From contig OU744727.1 in assembly GCA_916613615.1 (NCBI GenBank), positions 3,130,593 through 3,194,592 of the forward strand: DNA of 64,000 bases. Reading direction: 5' to 3'. Within the stretch, counting starts at the first letter, position 1; each line of letters begins with the position of its first letter. The notes under the pieces are model-generated. The model searched no databases. It was not told where the DNA came from and was given only the letters and a program-made list of their open reading frames with translations. Positions 59,880-64,000 of the stretch are shown piece after piece. The DNA comes from Steromphala cineraria (taxonomy: Eukaryota > Mollusca > Gastropoda > Trochida > Trochidae). The translations under genes and the position numbers were made by a program.

Positions 59880-60440
59880 GTAGTGGCATATTTTCGATAT
59901 GAACACATGTGCAGATATCATTTTGCCTAACAGCGATTGTTGTAGCGCGAGTTCCAGTATACGTACGCGTTTGATTTCTGTGACGTCATAAAACCATTGT
60001 TCGTGACGTAACTGTAGCCAAATTTGCATTGAAGAAGACCGATGTTTTAAATATTTCTTCAAAAATACAATGTAATAGAATTAGTAATCAATAAATTATT
60101 TCCCGGGGAGGTGTGCAATATGACTTTTACGAAACTTGTGCAAATTTGTGGATAACCCTCGGTTTCGCTGGGGTAATTCAAAACTTCACACTCATTTCGT
60201 AATAGTCATATGACACACCTTCTCGGGTAATAATCTCCATTTATTACCCATAGTACCCATAATGAAAATAAGTAGTGACGTATTTTGATATGAACGCATG
60301 TTCAGATATCACTTTTGTCTAATAACGATTATTTTGTCACACCTTCTCATATATTTAAGTCATTGTTCGTGACGTCACTGTATCGTAGATCTTTATGCGA
60401 TGCCACGATTGGTACAAAGTCTGAAGAATAAAGAAAAATG
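59880..60440. repeat. Diverged direct duplication flanking a foldback, with TGACGTCA in each copy
   Basis: About 59880-60060 and 60262-60440 share GATATGAAC.CATGT.CAGATATCA and CATTGTTCGTGACGT.ACTGTA. Both contain a full TGACGTCA palindrome (59981-59988 and 60370-60377). Between them lies an imperfect inverted repeat of about 60 bp per arm (60107-60232; GAGGTGTG.AATATGAC and GTCATATGACACACCT). Confidence 0.75.
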
Positions 60441-62456
60441 CAGTACTTACTCCAGAAAAAACTTCACCCTAGTACATTGGCTAAATCGTGCATAATTGTC
60501 GTACGTCTTGTGAAGTTGTAAATATTACAATGGTGTCTCTTTGATAATACTGCCGATTAGAAGTACACCCACACCACAAATAACACTACTTCAAATGTTT
60601 TTAATCCCACTTCAAACAAAAATGTCTTTCAGGCAAGTCTATTGATAGATCTACTTGTAATACCGAATTGTATATATCTATGAAGCGTCCACACGAAACC
60701 TGACTGAAAAAATCAACTCAGACTGTTAAACGACACTGGAGCCACAAGTCTAAATTAGGAAAGGGCGATGTTACGTTTCTATAAATTGCCAGCTATATAT
60801 AGATATGCACAAATAGATATGCATATAAAAATCGATGTCAGGTGAGGTTTATACGCAATAAAATACTTTACAGTTTTTATATGATTAGCTCGGCCAAAGT
60901 ATTGATATAAGTCGATTAAGTAGGCCTATTGTCCACAAGGACATTTTAAGGGTTATTCAAGTGAAGTGTGATTTTTCTGACTTGTTTTTTTAAATGATAC
61001 GTTCACTCAATTACAGGCAAGATTAAAGGTAACATACTTCCAACTTCGCCTATGTAAGCTGAAAATTCAGTTCACACGTCCATGTCAATATTAGGAATCA
61101 ACACAATGTCAAAGATACGTGTGGCATTGACTTAACTGTGATTATGATTCATTACACAACTTTTTTAATGCTGGAAATTTATATTTCTTATGACCAAAAC
61201 AAGAGAAAGCCAAACTGTATACGTACAGATACGATTACCGTATTAATAAGACCTGAAACTAACACATATAATAGCTTTAATATGATAATATAATTTCGTA
61301 TTTGACATGGGTTTTTTTTTGTCGAAAGCTGTTAAACAGGATAAAAATCTATATGTTTTATGGGTGTCTTGAACCCAAATTGTTCTCTGAATATCCATCC
61401 TCATCTATGTTTCGGCTTTTGTCATATTGCTTAGTACATACTTGACTGTAAATATATGACAATATGCGTTGAGTGACATATTTTCTCTGAAGACAGTCAC
61501 ACATTGGTCTCGAAATACCCTTTCCATATTACTAGACAAATTTCTTACTGCTTAACAGCTACTGCCTAATTCCACTGGTTGAAGTGAATTCAACAAAGTA
61601 GTTCAGAACACAACCAACTCTGACTGCTAAGGCTACCTTATCCCATTGATAGTGTGACACATCCCAGTTATATGCATGCAGTACATCTCAGTGATACGAT
61701 TCACTCCAGGTGCTGGCAGGATCTCGTGTAATTGTATATGTATACACATTCCTACGCAGTGGATTATGCGGTGACAAATGTTATACTAGAATGAATCAGA
61801 TAGTAAGTAACATTACGTATCAGGGCACCCTGACATAGCCTACACAGACACGACCGTATTAACATCACATCCAGGTATAACATTCACAACTCTCGTATAT
61901 TCTAAGTTGACGGTTTTAAGTTAGTTTGAAGTTACATTTTAAATTGGTTATAGTTTTTAGACGGAGGCTGAAGTAGGCAATGGAATGCTTGATATGATAA
62001 CGATATATGTTGATTCAATAATCGGTAGCGCCATATGACTGATTGTCTTCTTCTTTATTATCTACTTCTTCCTCCTCTTCTTCTCAGGAAACAATTTTAA
62101 TATTGATGTTCAATTATACTATTGAAAGAACAAGAACGTTTGTGTATCCTGGAGACTGTTATTTAAACCTGAATTCGCCTCGTCTACAATTATTAGACTA
62201 AACTGCCTTTAATCCTTCGGTTTTGCGAAAATTGCCTCCCGTACTGTTATAGCTATGTGTTAGGTGCACTTGGGTCAGATATTCGATTTCAATTTGATCG
62301 CGATCTGGTACATATTTCAAGTAGCCATATATTCTATTTTGAGCACTGTGAAGTGTAGAACATTACTAGATTGTAGGTTATTAGTGACAGTTACTCTCAT
62401 TCTTATTGTGGACTCGCAGCAAAAGGGGCTAATAACTTAAAATATTTCACCTTTAA

Positions 62457-62772
62457 AGGGGCATTAGCACGTTTTAGGGGGAATATAAGGTGATGTCAGG
62501 AAAATTGATGGTTCCAATTGAAAGATAATGTATTTAAACTCAATGGAGCAGTAGTAATTCAAATATATAACGTAGAGTTGAGCCATGCGATTCCTTTGGA
62601 AATGGCCGCCAATAGATTTTATGTGAATCTTCATACTTTGCCCTCTGATTATGGATGATTGACTCGTTTAATGAGATTTTTGACACTGGCAAAATATAAC
62701 ATTTAACATTACCTTGCATTTATCAGTGAAAATGTAAAATGTAAAATTGTCTAAAAACGTGCTACTGCCCCT
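62457..62772 (-). mobile_element. MITE with TTAA duplication, inverted orientation
   Basis: Flanked by TTAA at 62453-62456 and 62773-62776. Ends AGGGGCATTAGCACGTTTT and AAAACGTGCTACTGCCCCT. Interior is the reverse complement of the other members. 316 bp. Confidence 0.92.
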
Positions 62773-63150
62773 TTAAAGGTATAACATACTGAACCTTTTT
62801 GAAAGCAACTTTCACACATGCAGATTATAAGTTGTAAATTTATCCGAAACAAATAAACATCAAACTGACATCGTTATATTTTTGACACGTTAATATTCAA
62901 CCCAAAGTATTATAAAATTTGCAATAGATGCTGGGCTAAATAACAAACTATTATAACTATTTTTAAAAACTGTTAGCAAACTAGACTTCTACCCGATGTG
63001 TTATCCGTCTACAGACATGTATTTAAGTGCCGGTGTCATTAACTCTGAATTATGCATATCAATCCAACGACATATGTAAGATACACAAATTCAGACCTAT
63101 GTTAAGTGGCGCCTCTCAGGTAGACTGACATATTTCATGTCTGTAATAAA

Positions 63151-63236
63151 ACCTTTCACTGAAATATTTAACTTAAAAAACAGACACCTTTAAAACCTAT
63201 CACTGAAATATTTAACTTTAAAAACAGACACCTTCC
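63151..63236. repeat. 44-bp tandem duplication
   Basis: CACTGAAATATTTAACTT and AAAACAGACACCTT each occur twice with a 44-bp period, at about 63151-63192 and 63195-63236. Confidence 0.9.
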
Positions 63237-64000
63237 ATATCGTGAAGAAAAAATCGGCAACTGATACAAGATAAGAGGCAATTCAAACGATTATATACCT
63301 GACCTAGAACAAATGTTATTACATATGTTACTTTCGGCTCAGTATGTAATACAATGTAAATGGTTTCGTTTGCCGATACAAGGACATTATGTATCTGTAT
63401 ATAGTGTCCCTGCCGATACGTAGAATAATCTTAATTGTATTGTTCAAGAAGGTTGGTTCACACCCAAACGATCTCTTCGCTAACTTGCATGTGCACAAAC
63501 GGAAGACAAAGGGATGGACTCCAATCCAGATAATGACATTAACATTGCATTTGTCAATGCTTACATATATCACCACGGTGCTTTTAGCACGATAATTAAT
63601 TGATATCGTCGATTTGTCTTATGTTTGTTTTAAAGGGATTACCTTAAAAAAGAATTTTTACAACGTAGGTGACCAACTTCTGCAAAATATTTTCAAAAAT
63701 CGCTTTTTTAAATTGGAATTACAAAATGTCGATTGCATTTGCTTATACAAAAAAAGCGGTTCAAGTTTAAAACTGGTTCTACTGACTTGCGTATTTATCT
63801 GGGAAATTCATAATAAAAAGCTGTGCTTTGGATCAATTATATTTTGTATTGAAATAAAACTATATGTATTGATGTAATGTTCATTTTAATGGTGACACTT
63901 TACAACAATATAATTTTCTGCCATACCAAGACTTTTCAAACTCTTAGCGCCGATGATTGGCTTCATTTCCAAATGTTGATATTTGTTACCGAGTCGGCAT

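Larger units (their letters stand above)
48470..64000. other. Non-array flank without supportable genes
   Basis: AT-rich single-copy-looking sequence. No reading frame is long or conserved enough to call a gene; the longest, 141 codons at 51914-52339, is AT-rich and low in complexity. Exons of a large gene could be hidden here. Apart from the elements listed separately I see simple repeats: ATTC near 54140-54160, TA near 51512-51526, and CTT-rich 62046-62086. Confidence 0.6.

Overview
This is eukaryotic, AT-rich, intron-poor nuclear DNA from an invertebrate animal. The many 5'-truncated non-LTR retrotransposons (short-repeat 3' tails, target-site duplications), the TTAA-flanked DNA elements and MITEs, and the TATA/AATAAA gene architecture fit a marine lophotrochozoan such as a mollusc. 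That assignment is inference from the style of the repeats, not from a recognised host gene.

The left half (1 to about 32.1 kb) is a head-to-tail tandem array of a 1.75-kb unit. Each unit carries one intronless plus-strand gene for a 196-residue protein, with a TATA-like box about 102 bp before the ATG and AATAAA about 133 bp after the stop. Fifteen intact copies lie in this part, and the array runs off the left edge of the window. It is interrupted three times by the same minus-strand LINE fragment (10.7, 24.4 and 32.1 kb) and once by a 2.8-kb DNA element with a TTAA target duplication (27.8-30.6 kb).

From about 32.6 to 48.47 kb the same gene family continues in a longer unit of about 6.2 kb. 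It holds one pseudogene (32.87 kb) and two diverged intact copies (38.98 and 45.17 kb). Each long unit adds a 2.7-3.8-kb 3' block and a duplicated upstream element. Insertions that differ between units (a LINE in unit A, a TTAA MITE and a hairpin-bearing insert in unit B, a different LINE in unit C) give clean empty/filled site comparisons. From 48.47 kb to the end I see no supportable gene: the region is AT-rich noncoding sequence with MITEs, one LINE 3' end, diverged tandem duplications and small inverted repeats.

The main object of interest is the gene family: 17 intact copies and one pseudogene in this window. I do not recognise the protein. It has an acidic N-terminus with a duplicated PLVDY..DES.F motif, a highly charged helical middle, and a basic C-terminus with RRxS and S/T-P-x-R motifs that are kept in every intact copy (one R-to-K change in copies 9 and 10). 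The coding sequence is far better conserved between the two unit types than the flanks, so selection on the protein is likely. Many near-identical, intronless, individually promoted copies resemble the logic of histone arrays (dosage); the biological role is unknown.
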